Of a stretch of DNA of 64,000 bases, positions 34,770-47,316 are shown piece after piece. The translations under genes and the position numbers were made by a program. The notes beneath the pieces are model-generated. The model did not search any database, was not told the origin of the DNA, and saw nothing but the letters and a program-made list of their open reading frames with translations. The stretch is taken from the NCBI GenBank assembly GCA_947034895.1, contig OX344765.1:40615001-40679000 (forward strand). The letters run 5' to 3'. Within the stretch, counting starts at the first letter, position 1. Each line of letters starts with the position of its first letter. This DNA comes from Rhytidiadelphus loreus (Eukaryota > Streptophyta > Bryopsida > Hypnales > Hylocomiaceae).

Positions 34770-35870
34770 TTTCATCTCTAAGTTTATGCCAACCTTTGCT
34801 TCCTAAGAGGTTTCATAAGGATGTCTATGATTTGATTTTGGGTTTGAATATATAGAGCATCATCAACCACCCATGTCAAGACATTTTCTCTGATAAAATG
34901 GAGCCACAACTCAATATGTTTTAGCTATTCATGATACATCAATTTTTTTGCAGCCTTAAGAGTACTTTAATTGTTATAAAATGTTGTAATTGGATCTAGT
35001 ATAGTTCCATGAATTTTGGAGGACCAAATTTCCTCTCAAATTTCCTCTTTTAGCTGACTTTCGCTTCCACATCTGTAGACATTACAACTATAGTGTATTG
35101 TTTCTTAGACAACCAATAAATTGGTCCTCCTGCTCATTTGAAAATCCAACCAGTGATTGATTTCCGATCCATTTTGGTGTTAACAAGATAGATTAACATT
35201 CCAATCTATCTTTGAAAATGTTGTGCATCTACTAGATGTGAATTAATTTTTGGTCCCAACTTCAAACCTTCTACCATTGGAATTGAAGCAAACATATATT
35301 TTCTATATCAAATTCTTTGAGTATCTATTGTGCATAGGACCTTTGGGATAGAAAAATTCCTATATGTAAATAAACAAATTCAACACCAAGGTAATATGCT
35401 ATATTCCCAAGGATGGACATATCAAAATGTCTCAATAGTTTTTGCATGAGAAGATGTATGTGGGTATTGTCAGATCCTGTAACCAACAAGTCATCAACAT
35501 AAAGGTTTAAAATAATGATTCCATTGACATCTATAATTTGGAATAGGTTGTAATCTACCTTAGTTCTTGATAGTTTCTATTCATCAAGAAATCTATTGAT
35601 TTTTTCAAACCATGTGCAAGGAACTTGCCTTAGTATGTATAAGGATTTTCTAAGTTTACGGACCTTATTTTTAGTGGAAGAGACTTTAAATCCCTTAGGT
35701 ACTTTTATATAGGTAGTCTCCTTCAAGCCCCTATTCAATAAAGTCATTTTTACATTGAGGTGAATGAGTGACTAATCCATACTAGCTATTAGTCTAGTTA
35801 CAACTGATCTCATTGCTTTCCATTTAGCCAAGGGAACAACACTTCATTATAATTGATACCTTTTGTTTAT
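34770..35870 (-). pseudogene. Ty1/copia reverse transcriptase-RNase H relic
   Basis: Minus-strand translation shows the copia order: KVPKGF, then KSLYILRQVPCTWFEKI, then the catalytic LYVDDLLVTGS (YVDD encoded at 35490-35501), then LG..AYYLGVEF, then RQIGMLIYLVNT, then KSITGWIF and WLSKKQYTIVVMST of RNase H, and finally KHIELWLHFIRENV near the C-terminus. Many stops and frameshifts break it. A segment of roughly 80 codons that normally separates LIYL.NT from the RKS.TG motif is missing. Integrase and gag are not visible nearby. It is dead and old. 34012-34769 and 35871-36100 may be flanking parts of the same element. Confidence 0.85.
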
Positions 35871-36759
35871 GGAAAGTTTCTAATTAACTACCAATCAGGC
35901 TTTAACTTGGATGGTTTTTTGTTTGCCCCTATGTAAATCACCATGTTGGTTCACCTTTTAGATGGTGAAAAGTATAAATATTATGCTTGAATTTGCATGT
36001 CTAGAAGTGTTGGTACCTTGGATTAAGCTATGACCATGATTTAGAGAATTTTCCATGAGATAGGAATAGGAACTTTAGGAATTTAGGGTGAAAATCTAGA
36101 AATACAATTAGGAGAAAATAATGGGAAAAATCTAGGAAAAAATAGGGATTTAAAACTAAAAAGACTTTGAGCATGATTTAGTAAAGTAACCAAATTAGAC
36201 AAATGGTAGAATGTTTAGAAAATGAAAACCAAAATACTACAAGTAGGAAATGAAGCTAAAAGTAAATTAAATACCACAAAAAATAATAAATATGAAAAAA
36301 CACAAAACAAGTTAATAAACTTAAAACTATTACTAGAACACTAAAATAGTGCAGGAATCACTAAATTAAGGTAAAACCAATAAAATTGGGGAAAAAACAG
36401 TAATTTAGAGTGGATTGCACTAAATTAGCACAATTTACACCAAATTAGTGCAGTTTGCACTAAATTGGCCTGTCTCACACTATTTTAGTGGTTTTATAGT
36501 AAATTAGAGTTGGATGAATGTAATGAGTGAAAGAATTCATCAAGGATTTGGGTATAGGAAAAATTAAGGTTTGGCTCTTTTTCTCTCTCAAAAACTTTTG
36601 TGTGCATGATGTGTTTTGAGAGCTTGGTGAAAAAATGTGATAAAAAATGGAAGAAAAATGCTAGGAAGATGATTGCAATGCATTAGAGTTAGAAGTAGAC
36701 AATTTGTCGAGTAGGTTCACTTGTTGTATGAGGTCATCTTGAAGGCTGATTTTTGGATT

Positions 36760-38115
36760 ATGGGAGAATTTTAGAGGTTTTGTGTGAATTGGGAAGGATT
36801 TTGGGGTTGAGAATGAGAGCGTCTAATTTGGAGAAGGATATTGGGGGCATTACAACAAATTTGGGTTTGAAATTTGGTAGGTGTATGTGGAGTAAGATCA
36901 TGCTCCCAAAGAGACTAGTCTTAAGTTATTTGAAAGAAAATTGAAGTAATGGTGTCCATTTCCATGGAGAAAGGTATGCCCGGGGAGGACACTCCCTATG
37001 TTTTAGCAAACTACGTGCGGCGGAAAAAGTAAAACAAGTAATACACCTTAAAATTTAATTTCTTTTTCAAAAAAAAAATTATGGATAGATTTTACTACTT
37101 TATAAGTTTATGTTTTGAATTATTGGTATTTTTTTGTGCTAATAGTAATTAGTTATAAATTTTTGAAGAAAAAAGATACACTGTAAAGCTGAAAATAACT
37201 TTCACACCTCTATATTATATAAGAAAAAAAATTTGAAAAATGAAATTTTTTTTTATATAGAATAGCTTTCTATTGAAAGTTTATTTTGGTTGAATATTGA
37301 TGCAATAGTCATCTTCATGTGAGCTCTATAAATATTTTAGTTGGAGAACATGCCATTTTAGTTCATTTTTCAACCCTTTCTAGACAATATATCTTATGTT
37401 ATTTGGAATTGAAATTTTTGTCAATAGAAACCTTTAGTCATTGTTAAACAAAGCTCAAAATTTTAGAATGAAATTATAGTTTATTCAAGGTGAATTACAT
37501 GAATTACTTTTTCCACCGCCGCACGTAGGTACCCCATATGTAGTGAGAGTGTCCTCCCCTAGAAGGTATGTTGTTGCTCAAATGGGGAGTGACAACTTTG
37601 AAGGAGGATATTTGAAGCATCACAACGAATTTGAGTGTGAAATTTGGTGAGCGGTGTAAGGCCAAATTAGGTTCTCAACAAGCTTGGTTTTAGGCCATTT
37701 GGAAGAAAATTGAGGCGGTGGTGGCCATTTGAGTCTAAGGATGTTGGCAGCCATTGCAATTCGGGGCAGCTCAAGTAGGATAAGTTTGAAGGACAATAGG
37801 GGAGTGACCTCAGCGAATCAAAATCTGAAAATTTGAAAGGTAATTGAGCTTGAAGTCAGTTCTCCAAAAGAACCAAGATCAAAGGACTTGAAGATTGGAC
37901 GAAGTGGTGGTGGTCATTTGAGTCCAAGGATGTTGGCGGCCGTTGCAATTTAGGGTAGCTCAAGTGGGTCAAGTTTGGAAGACAATAGAGGAGTGACTCC
38001 GACAAATTAAGATCAAAAAATTTGAGAGGAAGTCAAGCTTGAAGTCAACTCTTTAAAGAGACCAAGATCAAAAGATTTAGAGCTTGAACAAGGCGTTGGT
38101 GGACATTCAAGTGAA
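36760..38115 (+). repeat. ~189-bp tandem array, interrupted by a hAT-like MITE
   Basis: The unit core GTGGCCATTTGAGTCTAAGG recurs at 37721, 37910 and 38099 (spacing 189). The preceding motif ATTTGGAAGAAAATTGAGG..GGTGG also appears before 36949 and before 37721. Subtracting the MITE (36979-37562) and its 8-bp duplication gives ~178 bp for the interrupted unit. At least four units are therefore present. Units are diverged and have no shared open frame. 36101-36759 before the array is AT-rich, with short TTAGTGCAGTTTGCACTAAA-type repeats near 36405-36500. Confidence 0.75.
36979..37562 (-). mobile_element. 584-bp hAT-like MITE with perfect 8-bp target duplication
   Basis: AAGGTATG occurs immediately outside both ends (36971-36978 and 37563-37570). 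Termini are CCCGGGGAGGACACTC and GAGTGTCCTCCCCTAG. Subterminal CTACGTGCGGCGGAAAAAGT and its inverse CTTTTTCCACCGCCGCACGTAG follow. An 8-bp duplication and short GGGG-type ends are hallmarks of the hAT superfamily. No ORF of note. It is in the opposite orientation to the copies at 48675 and 56443, which are 583 and 581 bp. Confidence 0.92.
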
Positions 38116-38189
38116 GCATGGTCTGCTGCCATGATAGCAGTGGTTGGTTTCTCTTCCCCTTTTTCCTTTGTTGATTAGTTAAACCATAT

Positions 38190-39480
38190 TAGTACCTTGT
38201 TAGCTAATTCTTCGGTGAATATTGAAAATAGTGTTCACTAAGGCAAATGTGATGGTAACCTGTGAGTGTTTCTAACTCCACCCTTAATTCAGAAAGTTGC
38301 ACACAGGTTCTAGCGGCATAAGTTAATGGTTCAATTGGGTGAATTGTTAAACTTAGTGTTCTTTGGCCTTCCAAGCAGTGGACACTTTGTTATGTTGATT
38401 TTTACCTAATCTAAGTGATTCAAAACACTCTAATTATTAAGAAATAAAGATTGTTGAGGGTTAGTTAAATGTGATTAAACTTCTAGCTAAACTAAAATTC
38501 TTTCTAAACTAAATCGAAGAATGCAATTTGCCCTTTCCGAAATGGTAAAGCAAGTTGGATTCTGATATTCCTAGTGAAAGTTATGTGTGGATGAAATTCA
38601 TACCTAATTCTATCCTAAAAAACTTCATCCGTCAACTAAAAATAGAAAAATAAGGTGAAATAAATCTAAATTTCAGGGTTGAAAGGTTAATTAAGTTAAC
38701 TATTGGAAATTTTAGAGAAAACCTAATTTTGACCTATTTTAGAAATTTTCATCCAAATTTAGGTCAAATCTTCATCCACACTTTTATCCTTCCAAATTAA
38801 AGTAATTTTAGAAGTAAAAGGTGAATTTGGAATCTTCAAAAGATTCTCTAAAAGATTACGGTTTCAAAAGATTCCCTAGTCGTGCCTTGAGAATATTCCA
38901 AATTGTTCTTTAATTAATCCTAATTCTAAATTATTATTCTAATTTTAATGATTCTTTAGGGTTTTATGGTTTTTAGGGGTAAAATGATAAATTATCTTCT
39001 TATGAAAGCAAAAAGTAAGAATTTAGGACTTTTAGGTGAAAACTTTTAAATGGATGAAAATTCCCCTCAGTTGGATGGAATTCGTTCCTTTAATAATTTT
39101 CAAGAGAATTAGGTTTTGACTTTCCCTAATTATTCTGATATTCCCTAAGTTCCTAAATTAAATTAGATTCCTTTTGAGATTCTTTTGGATGAGATTACTA
39201 TTTCGTTTTCCAAATTAATTCAAAGTTAGTCTAATTATTACCTTCACGATTTAGTTAAATTTTCAAAGGTTTTCTAAACAATTTGTAAATTCTAACAAGC
39301 TATCGAGTTTCTATTTGTTAATTTTGTTAGTTTTAATTTTCTAGTCTAATTTTTAAAGAATAAAAGCAAAAGAAAAGACAAAAGACAAGTTTTGAAATTC
39401 ATACCTCCGTATCAAGAATGTCGATCGTCCCATCATTGCAAAACACCATCATGATCGTCTCCTCGAAATTCTCCATTGTC
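38190..39480. mobile_element. LTR-like relic, family I, copy 1
   Basis: Segments align with 43480-44000: AATGTGATGGTAACC..GTGTTTCTAAC against TTGTGTTACCGTGAA..GTGTCTAACG, then CCTTCCAAGCAGTGGA against CCTTTCAAGCAATGAA, then a block rich in GGATGAA(A/G)TT. There is no coding sequence. Ends are unclear. 39481-40140 continues as AT-rich filler containing an ATAATAAAA micro-repeat. Confidence 0.4.
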
Positions 39481-40229
39481 TTTTATAAATTTGGAAGAAA
39501 TCTTAGTATTGTTGTTTCTAAATCTATCTAAAAAATCCTATTTTGTTAGTTTTGGCAATTTAAAACTAATCCTTTGATTTTAGGAATTTAAATTAAACGA
39601 TAAATTTAATTCAATTTTCCCAAGTTTTCAATGAATAGTAGTTTTATTCGATTGCCAATTGTTTAATAGTTATTTTGTTAAATATTCTAAGATATTAGTT
39701 GTTGTTTGTTTTTATTGTTTTGGCTTATTAGGCCTAATAAAACAAATCCCCAAACTACAAACAAACAACTAATTTAGCTTTGGAATCCTAATTAATAACT
39801 AAAACCAAATGAAGGAATAATATTCTTAATAAAATAATAAAAAATAATAAAAAATAATAAAAAACAAATCTATCAATGAATAGTAGAAAGAATAAATTGA
39901 ATAAACAAACCAAAACAATTAATCGAATAAATAGTTAGATTCTCACCTTAATCGTTGTTTAATCTTTTAATTCCTTGACTTGTCGAATTCCTTCCTTCTT
40001 CTTCTTCTCCTTCTTCCAATTGTTGGTTTATTGTTGTTGTTGTTGAATTCTTGGCTATGGCATTTGAGAGAATTTGAGAGATCCAAGAGATGAGAGGAAT
40101 GGTTAGTTCAACACTCGTAGTGTTCAATTTTTCCCCAAAAAATCAAAATGTTGAGCGTGGCAACAACTGCCTATGCTTGGTTATGTATGTGGTTTGAATG
40201 TATCAATTGTTTTTGTTTTTTCAAAGTTC

Positions 40230-40520
40230 CAATGCTGTATGGACTCCCTGGACTGTTCCGATCCCAATTTGCCTTGCTCCCCAATCAGTCCCACTCCGTC
40301 AACAGACCACCACCCTGCTGCACCTCAGCAAGTCGCGACTGCTACGGACACGTGGCGGGGCGCGGTTCGTTGGTGCTCCGTCCGTCCGTTGCTTCTTCAT
40401 TCATCTTCACAACTCGTCTTGCCTCCGTCCTCACAGCTCGTCCTTGCCTTCCGTTTTCACAACTCGTCCTTGCCTCTGCGGTGCAAGCTTCGGCTGTCCA
40501 ATCCTTTCGGGATGGATTTC
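40230..40520 (+). repeat. GC-rich patch with ~28-bp minisatellite
   Basis: The core TCACAACTCGTCCTTGCCT repeats three times at ~40408, 40433 and 40458, preceded by CCGTCCGTCCG. All three forward frames stay open across the patch, which reflects composition rather than coding. CpG dinucleotides are frequent compared with the flanks, suggesting recent arrival or low methylation. Confidence 0.55.
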
Positions 40521-40829
40521 TAGAAACAACACTAAATTTTGATGAACTGAAACTTGGAATAATTATTAGAGCCCTCAACTTCTAATAAAAATCAAGCACA
40601 CTTAACATAATAATCATGAGAGAGCTATTTATGAACTTGATGAAAACCATAAAAAGAAACAACCACTTCTACAGAAAATTAAAAATAAGAAACCAAAACA
40701 ATTTTAATAAAACAAACAACCAATGGCAATATTGGGGATCAAGTACCTCCACCACGTATACAACACGGAAAGGAGAAAAATCAACGAAGTTGGCGCTTAA
40801 ATAAGCTTCCAAAAAATCTTAGGTTAGTT

Positions 40830-42780
40830 AGTAAGTCAAAGCTTCGCCGTGCAAACCAAGAAGTAGTATTTTTCACAAAGGTAAATTTTAACCCTAGAAG
40901 GTCAAAGCTCCGCCGTGTGGGAGCAACCCCAGGAATAACCAGTATCCAAGGACCCAAACTAGTATTTTGAAAACTTAATTCTTAAAGGAGGTACACATGA
41001 CAGTGTTTAACCGAACATTAAAAACTAATTTCCAAAATTCCAAACAAAGTTTTAGTTTAATCACTAAAGGAGGTACACATGATAGTGTTTAACCGAACAT
41101 TAGCAATTATTCAAACCAAACACCCGTTATACAACGAGTTTTGGCACGTGGTGATGCTCAAAACCTTTTGGCAAAGTCTAGCCTTGCCGCTTTAAAGTTT
41201 TAAGTTCACAATCTAGTATCAATTCGCACAAATAGTTGGTTAGTATCCAAAAGAACAATAAAATCAAATTAGAGTTTGGGAACTATTCCCACAACTCCCA
41301 AAATATCAAAGTTTTGGGGCTTGAAGCCTCCAAATTCAAGAAATAAGTTAGTTAACACAAACAACACTAGAGTTAGGGATTTCCTCCACCTAAACTCTTA
41401 AAAAGCAGAGTTTTGGAGCTTAAAGCCTCCAAATTCAAACAAGAAAAGAAAAGAAAGCTTTGAAGGGGCCTTCCGGACCTTCAAAATACAAGAGAATAGA
41501 AGAAAATAGAAGAAAATAGCCAAAACTTGGCTTAAAAGTGCTCCGACAAGTGTCGGTAGTACGACAAAAGCAACAACAAGAATGAAACAAGAAAATGAGG
41601 GCCACGAACAACCTCGAGGAAGGGCCTTATATACTCGCTCCCAGCCCCCCTCGGTAAGTTGTTCGTAATTATTATCTTTACTTTCAATTTAGATATTTTG
41701 CTAAACTACCTAAACGTGTTTTCTAAATAATCTTTGTTTAATGAGAAGGAAGGTTCTCAAGCGAGTTCCTTCTAGGCCCTAAATGGCCTTAGAATCTTTT
41801 CCCAAATCAAATATTAGATTTTCCCAAAGATATTTTGAAAACCTACCTAATTAAGCAAGATATTTTGCATTTTAATCTAGGGTTAGTTCTAAATTGTCTT
41901 TCTTTAGTCCAAAAGATGGCTTCTTACGCAAGACAAGTATCTTGGGCAAATCCAATCTTCGATTTTACAAGAGATATTTGCAAAATCAACCCAGATTAAT
42001 CCAAAATTACCTTTTAAAAGTCAAACTAAGGGCTGACCCTCTCTATCTTTTGAGGGACAACTCAAAACTGAAAACAAACTGCGCCATCACGTTCAGAAGA
42101 CCCCAATTAGCCTAAAGGACCCCTTACCCCTACCTCTCCAGCTGTTTTAAAGCGCAAATTTGAGTCACGGTAATTCAGAACAAAAGTTAAAAACTTAACT
42201 TTTGGAGTTTGCGTTTTTTGATGAAACTATTGGTCTTGGGTGGTTTAGAATATTCGTGGGAGTAAGAATTGACCCTTGAAACGCTCCATTCGGACACCGC
42301 TAGTTCCTGGTACGCCGGTCAACCCGCTGCCAAGTTGTAAATTCTTGTAAAATTTGTTGTCGGTCCTAATTCTGGTACTTGGGAATGTCGGAATGTCTTC
42401 AAACTTGACAGGGCTCTTTATTGGCACACAAAACACTATCCTAATTTTTAGTGAGATTTTATCGCAACATTGGTAATTTCTAGGAATTTACAAATGTAGT
42501 TTTAAGTGGTTGACTTCCCATAGAGTCATCGTGGAGTTTTGTAAAATCCCGAAACTTTTGGGCAATCTTCTACAAGATGTCCATCAACTAAGGGCAAAAC
42601 CAAATCTCCAATAAGAATGCTATTTTTAGCAATTCTTTAATAATTTTCATCCGGGGGGAAATTATTCTTGATACCGGGGGAATCTTGGATGATCGGGCTT
42701 CTATTTGACCTCCAGGCATGCTTTGACCTAGAAAAGCACCTCTTTGTATGTTCCGATCATGATTTCCTCCATCTTGGTCT
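40830..42780 (-). mobile_element. LTR-like retrotransposon relic, family G, minus orientation
   Basis: Several segments match other copies here: 41650-41860 matches 63826-64000 (GGTAAGTTGTT, CTAAACTA.CCTAA, CTTTGTTTAATG, CCCAAAGATATTTT). 42440-42540 matches the reverse complement of 45540-45620 and 54550-54610 (AGTGAGATTTTATCGCAA, GTTGACTTCCCATAGAGTCAT). A TATA box lies on the minus strand at 41637-41643, followed by GGCCC. Local duplications near 40985/41065 and 41310/41415 lie in the presumed leader. Confidence 0.55.
41637..41643 (-). promoter_or_regulatory. TATA box of LTR-like relic
   Basis: Minus strand reads GAGTATATAAGGCCCTTCC. The same TATA-plus-GGCCC layout occurs at 46157 and 57299, supporting a shared pol II core promoter in these LTR-like copies. 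Confidence 0.55.
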
Positions 42781-43169
42781 GTAAATGAATGTATTTCTCA
42801 AAATTACTTGCAAACAACAAATCTAACTCTTTCGAGTTGGATTTGGAGTGACTCTGACTAGATTCTAACTTTTAACCAGTTTGTTACACGTATACTTATA
42901 GTTATTGTATTACATGAACAAGACACTAGGACTGATTAACTCTCAAATTCTCACTTCGCTCGGAATTACTGACTTAACTACTTATTTTTATTAAAAAGAC
43001 CTAAATTTAGTGAAAATATAACGTCTTACGTGTTTCACGCATTTAAGGTCATTACACACCACTTTGGTAGGGACTTCTACCAAAACCCACAATAATTGTA
43101 TTTTTATATGTTTTTTTCCTATTTTTCACCCAAAAATTAACTAAAAATCGCGAAAAATAAGTTTAGAGT

Positions 43170-44620
43170 TCTAAGTACCAACTTGAGAGCTCACATATCC
43201 ATAAGGTTTTCTCTTGGCTATTGCCTATGGGCATAGCCATGGCATTGTGAATGGTGAGTTAGTCATCAAAAACCATCTATCATGATTGAACTACTTTGAA
43301 AATGCTTAGGGTATAAGTTTTCATGAAATAGACTTTTTAGTAATTGCATGGTATAAGTGAAAGTCAAGATCCATGGATAAATTTTCATGTATGGCCATAA
43401 TTTCATAGGTGTGTTGTTCAATTTAAGGTGCCCAAGGAACTTGTGCATGCCTAGGGATTGAACCATTCAATCAATCATTGTGGGTGTTTATTTACTCACT
43501 CTTAGTAAATAGGTGAATACAACCAAATTCTTGTGTTACCGTGAAATTCTATTCTAGTGGGTGTCTAACGTCAGTTCATTGTGCCTTTCAAGCAATGAAT
43601 CTTTGCTAATTTCCTACATTTGTCTTCCCTAATGGGGACCAAAATTGATTACTTTCTACACTAATTGATATGCTATTGGGATTCTATGCCTAGGCTTCTA
43701 TAGATCTAATATATCCCTACAAGGTGAAATGCCACCTCATGCCATTTTTAAAAACCTAAGACTCATTCATTTTGAACACTCATGTGAGAAGTTATGGGCG
43801 GATGAAGTTTTAACCAAGTGATACTCTAAACTTCATCTAAGGTTTTCTAGGGGGTTTGGAATTCCAAATGGGGGTGAACTTGAACCTATGGGTCTAACTT
43901 CCTATGATCTACCTAAATACTAATTCTTAACTCGGATGGATGAAACCTTTGGGAATTCATTCATTTCTTGTCTCAAACTTCATCCATCTATATATTTTGC
44001 GTTATGATTTCAATCCCTACATGTTTTATGTTTTTGGAAACCTCTTTACACTTACTCTAAGGTTCTTTCTTCAAATCTGACATGATCTACGTCCTACTAG
44101 CATCTGGCCCTAATTAGTAATTGACACCTAAAAGGGTTTAAATAAAGAGAAAAAGTCTAATCTCTTACCTTGGCATGGAGGTCCACAATTAAGTTATCGA
44201 ATTCTCCCTCTCCTGCCATTGAAAGTTGTACAAAAGACTTAGCTAGTTGGTTGAAAGATCTCTTAGTAATGGCTTTGCATTTACAAAAGAAGGGCTCTGT
44301 CTTTCCTTTAGCTTTCTTTCTTTTTTCTTTTTCCTCATTCCCTGTGCCCCATTAATTGGGGTGGTTGGGGCACTACCCACTTGTTTACGTGGTTCTAAAT
44401 GTGGACTAACTATCACTTACGTCCCAACCCACTTTTTTATACGTGAGTTTATCCTAATGGTGGAGGAGGATTCTTGAGATTTCTCTCCCTATCCTGTAAG
44501 TCATAGTACCATCATTATCCTCTCTCAAATCCTCCACGCAACATCAACAAGGATAGCCTTAAAGTTCAAATAATGAAGTGAGAGAGGAGGGTTCTTATTT
44601 CTCTTTATGCTATTCTACCT
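43170..44620. mobile_element. LTR-like relic, family I, copy 2
   Basis: It aligns in parts with 38190-39480 and shares the GGATGAAGTTT..AACTTCATCC motif pairs (43797-43840 and 43935-43985) with 62870-63060. No ORF with domain signals. Termini not resolved. 44620-45200 carries a degenerate GAGGCCCGGCTATTG repeat around 44750-44830. Confidence 0.35.
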
Positions 44621-45229
44621 TTGTCTATGTTCCTCTATTCCCTAATTTCCCTATGTATTGTATGTATGGACTTCAAGTAGTAGAGAAATCCCCCCTCAAA
44701 ACCCAAAAAAGAATTGGAGGCCAAGTTGCTAGAGCCCGAACTAGTTGAGAAGCCCCGGCTGTTGTGAGGCCGATTGGTTGTGACTTGTGAGGCCCGGCTA
44801 TTGAGCGTCCTAATGGCTAAGGCCCGGTGCAATGTGAGCCTCGTAAATGGCACTTGAGTCTTAGGATTTAAATTTTTTCGTTTTTTGATTATTTTTATAG
44901 TAATTATTACAAAAAAGACATAAAAAGAGTATTCGCGTTGTAGTTGGTAGAAGTCCCTATCGGAACAGTGTAGTTTTGTAGAAAGCATGGAAATGCTTAA
45001 AATACTTTCACATGTCCAAATTTAAGGCTAATATCGTGAATTAGAATCCGATTATGGATTTGACGGAATATTGATCGGTTAACATTCCGATAGCAAATCA
45101 CCACATTAATTAGGGATAAGTTTGAATTACGGCAACTAACTACGACAAAAGGGAAAGATTGAAGGATAAAGTCTAGAAGCATTTTTTTAGATTGCAGAAT
45201 CTGTATTGAGGCATTTTCATCAAAAGTTT

Positions 45230-46380
45230 CTATTTACTTTCCAAATTGACGAAAATTGCCTAATTAGTGGAAATTGCCAAATGTTAGAGAAAATTACTAA
45301 GAATTCAAGAGGTGGCAATGGAGAAAGACGTACATGTGCTTCTAGCGTAAGGACATGATTGGAAAATATTGGTGGAATCAATTTGCCCAAATTCCTTAAT
45401 ACGGGAATGATTCCTTTCCAAAGGAATTAAAATTGAGAAAAATAAATTTATTTCTCATTTATAGAGTGCAAGTTGGACTTGAAACATTGCACAAAGGATT
45501 TGGGGACTTCATAGAAGCCACCCAAAAAGTTTGGTAATTTTCCAAATTACACAACATGACTCCATGGGAAGTCAACCATTTATAATAAGGTAGGAAAAAA
45601 TCATATAAATCCCTCTGGTGATGGTAAAATTCCACTAAGAATTAGGAGAGTGTATTTTAGCATAAATAAGCGCCTAATCAAATTTCACGACATTCTAACA
45701 TTGATAACTACCCAAACTGGTGGCGCAGACAAGTTTTAACGAAATTTCAAAACATTCCACAAAATGCCCAGCAAATCAAAAGCATATGAAGGCCAAATTA
45801 AGACATCTTGGACTTTTTTCTTACATTCTCCAACCTTCCAAACAACTCCAACCAGTCAAAATTATCAAAAACCATTAACTTCAAAAGTTAGATTTTTCAT
45901 CTTTTCACTAGGTTGGAAAATGCTATCTTTTGTGAAAAAATTGGTTGGGAAGTAGGGGGGTAGGATTCTCCTAGGCTAATTTGGTCTTCTGGAGCTAACG
46001 GCATAGTTTGTTTTCATTTGGAGCTTTTCTTCAAAAGTTATAAGCATGACCAGTAGTAGGGTAGAAATTAGCGTAATAATAAGTAGTTTTTTTATTTATT
46101 TTTATCTAATTAGGTAGTTTAGAGTAAATGGGGGTAAGTGAGGGGCCTCAGAAACATATAAAAGGCCCTCTACCGACTCCCTTTGCACCCCTTTTTTTAT
46201 TTCGTGCTTACGTTGTTGTGATGTGGGCCGTCTAGTATTTGAAGTTAACATCTTTGTTAGTTTCAAAAATGTTGTTAGTATTGAACATTATTAGTGTTTT
46301 AGTGTTGTTAGTTGGATGTTGGAAGTTGTTAGAGTTAAAAGCTTGTTGTTGTTGATCTTGTAATTGCCGGTTGATAACCG
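45230..46380 (+). mobile_element. LTR-like sequence, family G, plus orientation
   Basis: It carries a pol II-like promoter at 46157 and matches the reverse complement of the 42500 region (CTCCATGGGAAGTCAACCATTTATAA). It is followed ~1 kb downstream by a gag-like gene in the same direction, the arrangement expected of a 5' LTR and leader. No matching 3' LTR, primer-binding site or polypurine tract could be fixed. Confidence 0.5.
46157..46163 (+). promoter_or_regulatory. TATA box of LTR-like sequence
   Basis: ACATATAAAAGGCCCTCTACC is the plus-strand counterpart of the TATA/GGCCC core at 41637 and 57299. It lies ~1.15 kb upstream of the gag-like reading frame. Confidence 0.6.
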
Positions 46381-47316
46381 GTTTATTAATAGTTGATATT
46401 AGGGTTAGTAGAGTTAGGATTAGGGCTAGCTGCCTTTGAGGTTTGGGTGTCTAATTGAGGCAAGGGCTGGTCCCTTTTCTTTCTCTTTCTCTTGTTTTTG
46501 GTGTGTTGGGAGGTGTGGGAGCCATTTTGGGTGTTAGTTGTGTACTTCTTGAGATTTGATATTGAAAGGAGCATTGATTTGGGGAAGTTTTGTGTGGCAT
46601 TTTGCAAAAGTGTTGGTTGAATGCAAAATTTTAGATCTGAATTTTTGAAGAGTTGATACACAATGAGGCCAAGTTTCAGATCTAGATCTATTATGAAGAA
46701 AAAATTATGAGGGTTTGAAGTGGAAATGTTTGGAATCCAAGACAGCCAAAGAGGGTGTATTGAGGAGCATCATTCTTATTGGCATTTTATGTTATGGCAA
46801 TGAAACTTAGAGGGTATTTTTATTGTCTTCTATCCTCTCTTGTGGCAAAATTTTAGCTTCAAAGGACTTAAGATCTATGAGTTATACATAAAATACGACC
46901 GGGGTGTGAAAGTAGGGAAAGGTTAGGAAGTCAGTATTAGTAAAATGTCTACCAAAGTTGGACAATATCTTAGATTAAGATGAAATTTGGTATGTGAGTA
47001 CTTAGATAGTTGATCTACATTGTGAAAAAGTTTGAAGTTGTTTGGAGCTACTTTCCATATTTTGTGATAGAACAAAGATAGGTACAGCAATTTTTAGGGC
47101 TTTGAGGGAATTGTAGGATAGGAACTTGTAGAAAAGGGAGTTTGAAGGTAGATTTATGGATATTTAGGGTGTTTAGGAATATCATAGTTATATATAAAGC
47201 ATTACTATAGCAAAGGCCCGGTGCTATTCCAAACATATTCGCAAATCTTTGTGACATCTTTTGTTGAATCCGATGTGAAAAGTTTGGAGTAGTAGTGCAT
47301 TGTATTTTGGTGAGCT

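Noticed and set aside
40148..40585. 145-codon plus-strand ORF overlapped by two other open frames
   Set aside because: All three frames are open because of a GC-rich minisatellite; no frame shows domain or codon preference.
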